The notes: generated by a model not told the origin, from the sequence alone. Shown: positions 1 to 6,407, counted from the stretch's first letter. The stretch: 6,799 nt of DNA from Porticoccus sp. (GCA_011049795.1 DRHD01000281.1:1-6799), one strand, 5' to 3'. Numbers and translations are program-made.

Positions 1-1
1 A

Positions 2-1180
2 GCCTTGATTCAACTTGAACAGGCTGTAGAACTGAACCCCGATTATACCGAAGCTCATATTGAATTGGCGGGAGTGCTCAGAGACTTGGGTCAACCACAG
101 CTCGCTATTGAGCGACTAGAGCGCCACCTTAGTACTAAGCCCAATTACAGTGCCTTGTATTACCACATCGCAATGATCAAGCCGAAGCAAGAACATATAC
201 CCCTTGTGGAGAAACTTATTAGTGACTCGAAGTTGCCTCGTGACCATGCCATATACTGTCATTTCACCCTTGGTTATCTTTTTCAAGACGGCAAGTGCTT
301 CGACCAAGCGTTTGCTCATTTTCTGAAGGCCAATGCCCTGTATAGGGGAACCTTTTCCTATAACCCCAAACAAATTACCCGCACCGTAGATGGCTTGATC
401 AAGGCCTACTCCAAACGTTTTTTCCAACGTAAGCGCCAGTTGGGGTCAGCCTCGGACCTGCCGGTGTTTATCGTTGGCATGCCCAGGTCCGGCACCACCT
501 TGGTTGAGCAAGTCATCTCCAGTCACCCCCAAGTCTACGGAGCCGGTGAACTTCGATCTTTACCTTGCATAGAAACCAGTATTGCGCAGCAACTCAAATA
601 CGCCAATCCTTATCCACAATGCATGTCACTTATGGATAGAACCATGGCTGAAAAATATTCTGCGCAGCATTTGCAAGATTTGGCCCTTCAATGTTCCAGC
701 GCGCAGCGCATCATTGACAAGTTACCGTCAAACTTTTCCAAAATTGGGCTTATTAAAATCCTCTTTCCCAAGGCTCGCATAATCCACTGCCAGCGTAATC
801 CCCTGGATAACTGCATCTCGCTTTTTTTTCATTATTTCGTCGGTTTAAAGAGCTGTTTCGACATGACGGAGCTGGGCCACTATTATTTGCAGTACCAGCG
901 TTTAATGTCCCATTGGCAAAGCCTTTTCCCTGGCGAGATACTTAACCTGCAATATGAAGACCTAGTGATGGAACAAGAAAAAACTAGCAAGCAATTAGTC
1001 GACTATCTTGGCCTGGCATGGGATGAGAAATGTATTAATTTTCATAACAACCAACGCGTTACCAGGACAGTGAGTAACATTCAAGTTCGCCAACCCATAT
1101 ATCAACATTCTGTCGATCGATGGAAACACTACGAAAAACATCTGCAGCCATTAATCGAGGTGCTGCAACAAGCGCAATAA
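2..1180 (+). CDS. TPR-containing sulfotransferase, C-terminal part (5' end outside window)
   Basis: The reading frame is open to the left edge, so the start lies outside; the TTG at position 5 is internal. The first 60 or so visible residues read as TPR helices (pattern A-x-EL-NPDY-EAH-ELA-VL-DLGQ). A sulfotransferase domain follows. Its 5'-phosphosulfate-binding loop, VGMPRSGTTLVEQ, lies near residues 157-169. A region resembling the 3'-phosphate-binding segment (DKLPSNF, then ARIIHCQRNPLDNCIS) lies near residues 229-263. Proteins of this family transfer sulfate from PAPS to an acceptor; the N-terminal TPRs probably bind the acceptor or a partner. The acceptor cannot be told from sequence. 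The gene ends at TAA and is followed by an inverted repeat. It is on the opposite strand from the BMC operon and shows no link to it. The family call is confident; the exact substrate is unknown. Confidence 0.9.
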   Translation, partial: ALIQLEQAVELNPDYTEAHIELAGVLRDLGQPQLAIERLERHLSTKPNYSALYYHIAMIKPKQEHIPLVEKLISDSKLPRDHAIYCHFTLGYLFQDGKCFDQAFAHFLKANALYRGTFSYNPKQITRTVDGLIKAYSKRFFQRKRQLGSASDLPVFIVGMPRSGTTLVEQVISSHPQVYGAGELRSLPCIETSIAQQLKYANPYPQCMSLMDRTMAEKYSAQHLQDLALQCSSAQRIIDKLPSNFSKIGLIKILFPKARIIHCQRNPLDNCISLFFHYFVGLKSCFDMTELGHYYLQYQRLMSHWQSLFPGEILNLQYEDLVMEQEKTSKQLVDYLGLAWDEKCINFHNNQRVTRTVSNIQVRQPIYQHSVDRWKHYEKHLQPLIEVLQQAQ

Positions 1181-1186
1181 ATCCTT

Positions 1187-1207
1187 ATAAGCAGGTTTCC
1201 TACTTAT
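1187..1207 (+). other. Inverted repeat just after the sulfotransferase stop
   Basis: Two 9-base arms (1187-1195 and 1199-1207) around a TTT loop pair with one C-A mismatch, starting 6 bases after the TAA. The place suits a transcript 3' end, but the following TTATA is not a T-run, so this is at best a weak terminator or a 3'-end-protecting hairpin. Confidence 0.35.
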
Positions 1208-1209
1208 TT

Positions 1210-1223
1210 ATACCCGAGGGTAT
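1210..1223. other. Perfect 14-bp palindrome, ATACCC-GA-GGGTAT
   Basis: The arms ATACCC and GGGTAT are exact reverse complements around a central GA. It lies in the 190-bp gap (1181-1371) between the sulfotransferase and the TRIC-family gene, 149 bases before the start of the latter. It could be a repressor operator or a small hairpin; no promoter close to consensus is clear around it. A second, imperfect dyad (TTATCCGGGTAA, 1292-1303) is in the same gap. I see nothing else there. Confidence 0.3.
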
Positions 1224-1371
1224 CCATGCACTACACTAGCCTGGTTGCTTATACAATTTGCGTTCAATTTATTTGCGGTAATTGCTGAAGGTTATCCGGG
1301 TAAGCGTTACTACGGTGGATGTGAGCATGTTGACGTGGTTGAGCAATTTACTAAATAACGGGTGATATCTA

Positions 1372-2001
1372 ATGGCTTCAGAATTTATCGGTCAACTGCT
1401 AGATTTTTTTTCTATCACCGGGGTATTGGTTTTTTCCGTTTCTGGTGCTTTGTTTGCTGCTGAAAAGAAAATGGATATTTTAGGTTTTATCCTGATAGGT
1501 ACAGTGACGGGTATTGGTGGAGGTACATTGAGAGATCTTTTGTTGGGTATCTCGCCTGTGTCCTGGGTGCAAGATCCATCTCTCGTTTATCTTTGTATTG
1601 TCTCATCCGTAATGACGTATTTTACGGTTGGATTTTATCAAAAACGCGATGCCTGGATTTTGTGGCTGGATGCTGTTGGTTTGATTGCTTTTTCTGTTAT
1701 TGGAACACAGGTGGCACTGAATCATCAACTTTTCCCCGTTATTGCCATCGTTATGGGAGTGATGACGGCCACATTCGGGGGGATCATGCGCGATGTGCTT
1801 TGCGCGGAAGTGCTTACTTTGATGCGGCCGGAAATGTATATCACTTGTGCGCTATTGAGTTCATTAGTTTATATTTTATTGCATCAATTAAATATTAATG
1901 AAGGTGTGACGGTTATTTGTTCCTTTGTCTCAGGGTTTGGTTTACGTGCGGCGGCTATTTTATTTCATCTAACCTTGCCAAGATTTAATAGCGAGATATA
2001 G
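1372..2001 (+). CDS. TRIC / YicG-family inner-membrane protein (UPF0126, glycine-transporter-like)
   Basis: This 209-aa protein is almost wholly hydrophobic, with about seven membrane segments and no long soluble loop. It carries the two glycine-rich repeat motifs of the family: GIGGGTLRD near residues 47-55 and TFGGIMRDVL near 134-143, one in each half of an internally duplicated fold. Length matches the usual 200-210 aa. Bacterial members are trimeric cation channel-like proteins related to animal TRIC channels, and some are annotated as glycine transporters; the substrate here is not established. The ATG is preceded by GGGTGAT (1360-1366), a usable ribosome-binding site. The gene converges on the AraC-family gene and ends 161 bp from its stop; that gap (2002-2162) holds no clear terminator or RNA that I can see. 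I see no functional link to the BMC operon. Confidence 0.88.
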   Translation: MASEFIGQLLDFFSITGVLVFSVSGALFAAEKKMDILGFILIGTVTGIGGGTLRDLLLGISPVSWVQDPSLVYLCIVSSVMTYFTVGFYQKRDAWILWLDAVGLIAFSVIGTQVALNHQLFPVIAIVMGVMTATFGGIMRDVLCAEVLTLMRPEMYITCALLSSLVYILLHQLNINEGVTVICSFVSGFGLRAAAILFHLTLPRFNSEI

Positions 2002-2162
2002 CCTCCTTATTTTACTTTTAATTTATTCTCCTGCGCACAGCGATATCACCACGAAATCAGCAGTATAGGGTTGGAAGCGGGGCAGGTTGTGCAGTTATGG
2101 GTCAGTTCTGGCCTTGTTTGACAACGATTGCTTCGTTATTCCACATTCTAAATTCAAATAAA

Positions 2163-3014
2163 CTAATTCACTTTCTTAAATAATATGTGCTCAATTTTTT
2201 TGCGATAATTGGTGGGTGTTAATCCGGTCGTGGTCTTAAATAATCGTGTGAAATGGGGTTGATCAAAAAACCCCAGGCGTTTGGCTATATCGCACACCGG
2301 AGTATTACTTGTTGACAATAATTGCATAGCTTTTTGCAGACGAATTTTAAGCAAATATTGGTGAGGGGGACAACCCATTATTTCTTTGAATAGGTTGCCG
2401 AAGCGATGAGGTGATAAACAACAGATACTTGCTAAAGTAGCAATGCTGATTTTTTTATCCAGATTTCCTTCTATATATTCTAAGACGCCTTTGAGCCTGC
2501 GTAATGCTAAGAGACGTTTTTCAGCATCGGGTCTTATAATGGATATTTCAAGCAGTGTATTAAGTAGTGTGTAAACCAACTGATTTCTTTTTGCCAGCAA
2601 GGAAATATCAATAACGTTATCTGTTGTGGTTAGCTGCGCCAGTGCTTCAATACAGACTCTGATATCTTCGCTATGAGGCGGTGAGATGTGCAAGGGGAGA
2701 TGATAAAAGGACATGAGATCGATGCCGCTAAATACGCTGTAGTGAATACTTATGCCGCGAGTTTCGCTGGCATGGGTTTCAAGTTTGCGCTTCATACCTG
2801 GGGGCAACAACAAAGCTTCGCCATTCTTTGCTTCGTAGCTCTGTACTCCATCCGCTGTTTCTACACTACTTTTGAATAAGTGATCTGGGGTGTAGATAAT
2901 GTCCAGCCAGGGCATTGCACACCAATCCTGCGACCAGGCCAGGCACGGCTTATGTATGCACCAATCAATATGGTAGCTAAGGGGGTTTTCGAAGAGCTGG
3001 TTAACATCGGTCAT
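2163..3014 (-). CDS. AraC-family transcriptional regulator
   Basis: This 283-aa protein has the standard AraC layout. The N-terminal half is a cupin-like sensor region (for example GEALLLPPGMKRKL near residues 65-78). The C-terminal DNA-binding domain spans about 188-275, with a first helix-turn-helix (ISIATLASICCLSPHRFGNLFK) and a second one (VCDIAKRLGFFDQPHFTRLFK) followed by the family's GLTPTNYRK signature. The start ATG lacks a good Shine-Dalgarno sequence, but no better start keeps the N-terminus. It lies 230 bp downstream of the tandem SnoaL-like gene in the same direction, the last gene seen before it. AraC-type activators control known metabolosomes (EutR for eut, PocR for pdu), so a role as regulator of this BMC operon is plausible. 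That is inference from position only; the ligand is unknown. Confidence 0.92.
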   Translation of the reverse strand: MTDVNQLFENPLSYHIDWCIHKPCLAWSQDWCAMPWLDIIYTPDHLFKSSVETADGVQSYEAKNGEALLLPPGMKRKLETHASETRGISIHYSVFSGIDLMSFYHLPLHISPPHSEDIRVCIEALAQLTTTDNVIDISLLAKRNQLVYTLLNTLLEISIIRPDAEKRLLALRRLKGVLEYIEGNLDKKISIATLASICCLSPHRFGNLFKEIMGCPPHQYLLKIRLQKAMQLLSTSNTPVCDIAKRLGFFDQPHFTRLFKTTTGLTPTNYRKKIEHILFKKVN

Positions 3015-3044
3015 ATCTGTGTAGAGCTTTATTATTGGCTGATC

Positions 3045-3058
3045 TGTTTACTGTAACA
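3045..3058. promoter_or_regulatory. Possible operator dyad in the leader of the AraC-family gene
   Basis: The 14 bases TGTTTACTGTAACA have matching outer arms (TGTT/AACA), and the inner TTACTGTAA is also self-complementary. The site lies 31-44 bp upstream of the regulator's ATG in an AT-rich stretch (about 3040-3095) that would suit a promoter, though no clear -35/-10 pair stands out. It could be an autoregulatory site. Such short dyads arise by chance. Confidence 0.2.
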
Positions 3059-3244
3059 ATATTATGTAAAGTCAGCATACAATAATTATGTCTTGGGACC
3101 TAAGTCAATCATCCGCTAGTCCGATACTCATTCCACTTCCTATAATGCGTCAGATGGCCGTGCCTCAATGCCTCAATGCGATTGGTGGTCCAACACTTCG
3201 CTACGATTTTGCCCGGTATTATTGCCGCGTATCATTGTCCTGAA

Positions 3245-4567
3245 TTACTGCCCCGTCTTTTCTATAGTGATGCCCATGGAACGGGCTTTATCTCGCGCTA
3301 GGGCCGTTAATTTTGTGTGTTTACCGAGCCGTAACAGCTGGGTGTCAGAGCCCAGATTGGCAATGTATTTTTCGTTGATTAGCCCCTGATTGACGAATAG
3401 TTCAGCCTCCGCCGAGCTAGCAATGCCCAAACAGTCTGCTGGATACACAGCCCCAACAGGATCAAGCCCAAGCTGCTGCAATAGGGCAATGTGGTCTATC
3501 ATCATCCAGCTTTCAATTAGCCTATCGCCCTCTATGCGCCAGAAAACCGAAAAGAGTAATTTTATTTTTCTAGCCGTGGGTGCAATGCCAAACCAATCGC
3601 CTAAATGGCTGCCGGTGATATGACCGGTACCGGCAACAAAATTGCCCACTGCCATTTTAATTTCGAGATTAGCATGCAAGTCAGGGAAAGCTTTGTAAAA
3701 GGTACCGTCAATGACTTCATGCTTAAATGCTTCAATACCTTTAATGCGCCCGAGACCGGGTGGACCATGCCAAATCATGTCTTCGGCCCACACTTTATTT
3801 TGCCCAGCTAGCTGGTGATTCACAAAATGCTCTAGCATTCGATCGACTAAGGCGAGATTTTCAGTGGCTTTTATTGAAAGTGAAGCAGGCTGTAATTGGG
3901 TATGGGCGTGTGGCTGGGACAGTGTTAGTGAAAGCGACTGTGGCAGCGGTTGGGAGCCTTGTTGAGGCACTTGTTGAGGGAATGGTTGAGACAGGGGTTG
4001 AGACAGGGGTTGAGGCAATGGTTTTATCAACTGTTGGGTTAAACCTATCTGGTCTATCATAAGCCAGTTTTCTTTTAGCTTACCGTTCTCAACTCGCCAA
4101 AAGTCAGAATACCTTAGACAAGCGGTTTTACCCGTTCCCTGGACTCCAAACCAATCACCTGTATGGGTGCCGCAGACGAAACCGGTAGCTGAAATCCATT
4201 CATCATCTGCTATTTGGACCTCTACATCGTCATAAAAGTCGGGAAACAGTTGGTAGTAAATCCCTTTCAATACATCCCGTTTAAAAGCCTGGTAACCGTG
4301 CACATCGCCAAAGCCAGGGGGGCCGTGCCAGATGATATCTTCGGCCCAAATATCATCGTGAGCGTCGAGGTCGCCAGTTTGATAAGCCAATACCATGCGC
4401 TGAATTAAATCGATATTTTGCTTGCCCTTAACGGTTTCATAAACTTGGTGTTTTTTGGTGAAGCAGCCTTTAACATGAGTCGTGTTGGCGTTTATCGGCC
4501 CAAAACGTGCTACCAAAGCGGCATCAAAGTGGAGGTTTGGCGTCTCATTGGTTAAAGAGTTACCCAT
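3245..4567 (-). CDS. Tandem SnoaL-like domain protein with C-terminal EutQ/EutT-type BMC module
   Basis: Three parts are visible in 440 aa. SnoaL-like domain 1 (about 48-182) and domain 2 (about 236-367) share the same landmarks: WAED-IWHGPPG, a phenylalanine-Pro-Asp turn, G(T/S)H-GDWFG, FWR(V/I)E and a closing W-MID-I-L-QQL. This is the layout of the SnoaL-like / ester-cyclase family (NTF2-like fold), whose members include cyclases, isomerases and proteins of unknown role. A Pro/Gln-rich linker (about 183-232) joins them. Residues about 394-436 form a small module (LINEKYIANL...LTALARDKARSMGITI) shared with the 148-aa protein of this operon and resembling the N-termini of EutQ and EutT. It is the last gene of the shell operon, 66 bp after BMC-T. 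I chose ATG 4567; an in-frame TTG at 4579 is possible, and neither has a clear Shine-Dalgarno. Probably a lumen enzyme or cargo; the reaction is unknown. Confidence 0.82.
   Translation of the reverse strand: MGNSLTNETPNLHFDAALVARFGPINANTTHVKGCFTKKHQVYETVKGKQNIDLIQRMVLAYQTGDLDAHDDIWAEDIIWHGPPGFGDVHGYQAFKRDVLKGIYYQLFPDFYDDVEVQIADDEWISATGFVCGTHTGDWFGVQGTGKTACLRYSDFWRVENGKLKENWLMIDQIGLTQQLIKPLPQPLSQPLSQPFPQQVPQQGSQPLPQSLSLTLSQPHAHTQLQPASLSIKATENLALVDRMLEHFVNHQLAGQNKVWAEDMIWHGPPGLGRIKGIEAFKHEVIDGTFYKAFPDLHANLEIKMAVGNFVAGTGHITGSHLGDWFGIAPTARKIKLLFSVFWRIEGDRLIESWMMIDHIALLQQLGLDPVGAVYPADCLGIASSAEAELFVNQGLINEKYIANLGSDTQLLRLGKHTKLTALARDKARSMGITIEKTGQ
3872..4021 (-). repeat. Low-complexity segment encoding the Pro/Gln/Ser-Leu linker
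   Basis: This stretch encodes about 50 residues made almost only of Pro, Gln, Ser and Leu, including repeats of PLSQ. At the DNA level a 12-bp unit (plus-strand GGTTGAGACAGG) occurs twice exactly at 3984-3995 and 3996-4007, with a third diverged copy from 4008. It separates the two SnoaL-like domains and is probably a flexible tether that varies in length between strains by replication slippage. Confidence 0.75.
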
Positions 4568-4633
4568 TGCAATTGTCAACTAGGCGGCGAGTTATAATGT
4601 TCGGGCAAGAAACGCTAAGGGGTTTTAATAAAA

Positions 4634-5269
4634 TCATTTTTTGCTGCCTCGCCCTTTAACAGACTTAAGCACACGGTCAATGGTTTTCTGGGCTTTTTTA
4701 AGATCCTGGGTTTTGCCGGACATAAAAATTCTGCCACTGGCACCAATAATTTCAGCATCGATAAGCGTGATGCTGGGCACTTCTCTTTCAGCCTCATTGG
4801 CGGCGATCGTGGCAAATAGTGCCGGCGTCATTTCATAAACCAGTAAACTTTGCCCAGGTAAGATCATCGACGCATAACGTGATCGGTTAAGAATCACCGC
4901 ATGGCTATCGCTAATATCTTCAATAATGTCGGAAAATAATACTTTAGGTTTTAGTTGGTCTACGGCTTTACTGCCAATGCCATCCAGTATTGCTTGGCCA
5001 GCAGCATGCAATTCTTCAGCATTGTTGCTGTGCAGTTCTAAAATACCAAACTGGCGTTCTACAAATAAAAGCCCAGGCTCCAGATCCGGTGATTTTTTCA
5101 AGGCCAAATTCACTACTTGATGAATCGCCAGTGCCGGAGCGACTTCAATAATAATACTATTGTTGCCTGCTACCGGAGGATAACCACGGCCACGAATGGG
5201 GGCGCCTAAATAAGCGGCCAACTGTGGTTGTAAGTCATCAATTTGTAGATAAACTCTTAGCTCGGTCAT
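4634..5269 (-). CDS. Double-domain BMC-T shell protein (trimer, CsoS1D/CcmP-like type)
   Basis: This 211-aa protein contains two BMC folds in tandem (about 1-100 and 101-205), the size and layout of pseudohexameric trimer shell proteins. It matches, from memory, the CsoS1D/CcmP and Haliangium double-stacking BMC-T group: an opening RVYLQIDDLQPQLAAYLG, APALAIHQV, FVERQFGILELH and, in domain 2, ILNRSRYASMILPGQSL and AANEAE. The Glu-Arg pair (near 71-72) falls where CsoS1D has the pair that gates its large central pore, so a gated pore for bulky metabolites is likely. It lies 103 bp after BMC-H with a hairpin between them, and is preceded by a modest Shine-Dalgarno (TTAGGT). It is a paralogue of the partial BMC-T at the right edge. 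The C-terminus is basic (KGRGSKK). Confidence 0.9.
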   Translation of the reverse strand: MTELRVYLQIDDLQPQLAAYLGAPIRGRGYPPVAGNNSIIIEVAPALAIHQVVNLALKKSPDLEPGLLFVERQFGILELHSNNAEELHAAGQAILDGIGSKAVDQLKPKVLFSDIIEDISDSHAVILNRSRYASMILPGQSLLVYEMTPALFATIAANEAEREVPSITLIDAEIIGASGRIFMSGKTQDLKKAQKTIDRVLKSVKGRGSKK

Positions 5270-5295
5270 AGAAATACCTAAATGTTCTCTTTGTA

Positions 5296-5320
5296 TCTCC
5301 CCTGCCTATGGCAAGGGAGA
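5296..5320 (-). other. Intercistronic mRNA hairpin between BMC-H and BMC-T
   Basis: Two 11-base arms (5296-5306 and 5310-5320) pair around a 3-base loop. In minus-strand RNA the single non-Watson-Crick pair is a G-U wobble, while in plus-strand RNA it would be a C-A mismatch, so the stem is better in the transcribed direction. No U-run follows, so it is not a typical rho-independent terminator. A second small stem (5350-5363) lies just upstream. The pair may stabilise the BMC-H message or reduce expression of the downstream genes. Confidence 0.5.
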
Positions 5321-5372
5321 AATGGTTGCTGAGCTTACTAACCCCAGCCGCCATTGAAATGGCAAATTCCGA

Positions 5373-5657
5373 TTACTCGTCACTTACACCTTTAAAATGA
5401 TTTTTCAAATCATTGTGTGGCCTTGGAATCACATGGACTGAGATCAATTCGCCAACCTGATTGGCGGTCTCGGCACCTGCTTCCGTGGCTGCTTTTACTG
5501 CGCCAACATCGCCTCTTACGATCACCGCTACCAATCCGTCACCCACTTCCTCTCTGGCGACAATAACCACATTGGCGGCTTTAAGCATAGCGTCAGCAGC
5601 CGCTAATGATGCGACAACTCCTTTAGTTTCAATCATTCCTATAGCGTTATTCGCCAT
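5373..5657 (-). CDS. BMC-H hexameric shell protein (PduA/EutM-like)
   Basis: This 94-aa single-BMC-domain protein forms the flat hexagonal tiles of the shell. It is very close to PduA/Eut[21 protein letters not shown] near 5-24, [17 protein letters not shown] near 45-61 and VHVIPRPH near 74-81. The residue at the six-fold pore, in the loop EVGDGLV (37-43), is Asp40, whereas PduA has Ser in GSG. That would ring the pore with six carboxylates. The C-terminus (residues 82-94) is short and charged. It has the strongest ribosome-binding site in the operon (AGGAGA, 5664-5669, six bases before ATG), which fits the most abundant shell component. It is separated by 67 bp from BMC-P upstream. Confidence 0.95.
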   Translation of the reverse strand: MANNAIGMIETKGVVASLAAADAMLKAANVVIVAREEVGDGLVAVIVRGDVGAVKAATEAGAETANQVGELISVHVIPRPHNDLKNHFKGVSDE

Positions 5658-5663
5658 GGTGGT

Positions 5664-5669
5664 TCTCCT
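5664..5669 (-). promoter_or_regulatory. Strong Shine-Dalgarno for BMC-H
   Basis: AGGAGA on the minus strand lies six bases before the ATG at 5657. It is the best match to the anti-Shine-Dalgarno among the shell genes and fixes the BMC-H start. Confidence 0.7.
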
Positions 5670-5724
5670 GGTAGTTTACTTATTGCTAATGGTTAAATTT
5701 AAGTTAGTGAAACTGTGTGTTGCG

Positions 5725-5961
5725 TTACTTATCAAGTGAGCCAATGATGACGGCATCGACACAGGGGTTAGCTTGGTCAAACCAAGCTGCCGCGGTGGAC
5801 CCTTGAGTGATGAGAACTTGCTCTCCAGTGCCACAGCCCAAAGGGTCAAAAGCGATTATTATTTCACCGGAGGCGAGCTCGACTTCCAGCAGCGGCCCCT
5901 TGGGTAAATTTTCAATGTGTGTTGTCGCCCAGCATTTAGCGACTACCTTGCCACGTATCAT
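5725..5961 (-). CDS. BMC-P pentameric vertex protein (EutN/CcmL family)
   Basis: This 78-aa protein forms pentamers that cap the shell vertices. It shows the EutN/CcmL/CsoS4 pattern: an MIRGKVVA first strand, a KGPLLEVEL strand where the family has its conserved Leu-rich strand, and the signature DPLGCGTGEQVLITQGSTAAAW near residues 39-60, with a closing VDAVIIGSLD. The length is slightly below the usual 80-100 aa, with no N- or C-terminal extension. The ATG overlaps the TAA of the upstream 148-aa gene (TAATG), and AAGGA (5968-5972) lies six bases before it, so translation is probably coupled. Only one vertex protein is seen in the window. Confidence 0.95.
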   Translation of the reverse strand: MIRGKVVAKCWATTHIENLPKGPLLEVELASGEIIIAFDPLGCGTGEQVLITQGSTAAAWFDQANPCVDAVIIGSLDK

Positions 5962-6407
5962 TAGCTTTCCTTCGTTATCGTTATGCCCAATTTCCGGGCT
6001 TTATCTCGAGCTAGGGGCGTAATTGTCGCGCGTTTTCCAAGCTTCAAAATGGTCGTTTCTGGAGTCAGATTGAGAATATGTTTTTCATTTACCAAGCCTT
6101 TATCAATCCGACTTTCAAGCGCCGCTGAGCTGGTTTCTGAATTGACAGCGCTTATGGAGTTATCGTTTATTGCCTGTTCAAAACGAAAAGGAAAAACCCC
6201 ACTTTCAATCGCTTGGCGTCTGCGCGGATCTTCCGCTAATTGCAATACGCGGCGGGCAAACATAGCCAAGTCACTCTCTGCGCGCATGGGTACCCAACAA
6301 GCATCATCCTGCGCTTTGGCAGCAGCAGGGCTTTTGGTTTTGCGCATTGCCGTTAATTCTTCCAACAACAATTCCTGCACCATTGTTCGAAGTTCAGCTG
6401 AATTCAT
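5961..6407 (-). CDS. BMC-associated protein: N-terminal encapsulation-peptide-like helix and C-terminal EutQ/EutT-type module
   Basis: This is a 148-aa protein with no enzyme domain that I recognise. Residues 1-20 (MNSAELRTMVQELLLEELT) form a short amphipathic helix closely like the PduP encapsulation peptide, followed by a flexible Ala/Lys/Ser linker. The middle (about 36-80) has a helical stretch (LAMFARRVLQLAEDPRRRQAIESG). Residues about 103-146 (LVNEKHILNL...ITPLARDKARKLGITI) match the C-terminus of the tandem SnoaL-like protein and resemble the N-terminal segment of EutQ and EutT. It lies between two shell genes: its ATG overlaps the BMC-T stop (ATGA), its TAA overlaps the BMC-P start, and AGGAAA (6414-6419) sits six bases before it. 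The most likely role is a core-to-shell adaptor, as CcmN is in carboxysomes. That role is inference. Confidence 0.8.
   Translation of the reverse strand: MNSAELRTMVQELLLEELTAMRKTKSPAAAKAQDDACWVPMRAESDLAMFARRVLQLAEDPRRRQAIESGVFPFRFEQAINDNSISAVNSETSSAALESRIDKGLVNEKHILNLTPETTILKLGKRATITPLARDKARKLGITITKES

Noticed and set aside
116..427. Minus-strand 103-codon frame inside the sulfotransferase
   Set aside because: Antisense to a well-supported coding region, with no recognisable domain.
3171..3188. Short direct repeat (TGCCTCAA twice) after the SnoaL-like gene
   Set aside because: Only two 9-bp copies with no palindrome or flanking mobile-element signs; likely a chance duplication.
3984..4019. 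Tandem 12-bp repeats as a CRISPR or regulatory iteron array
   Set aside because: The repeats are in frame, lack spacers and encode the low-complexity protein linker.
3760..4062. Plus-strand open frame with Val/Glu/Gly repeats
   Set aside because: The repeats are the reverse reading of the Pro/Gln linker codons of the SnoaL-like gene, so it is a shadow.
5296..5320. Hairpin as a rho-independent terminator ending the BMC operon
   Set aside because: No U-run follows in the minus-strand transcript, and two genes of the same system continue downstream.
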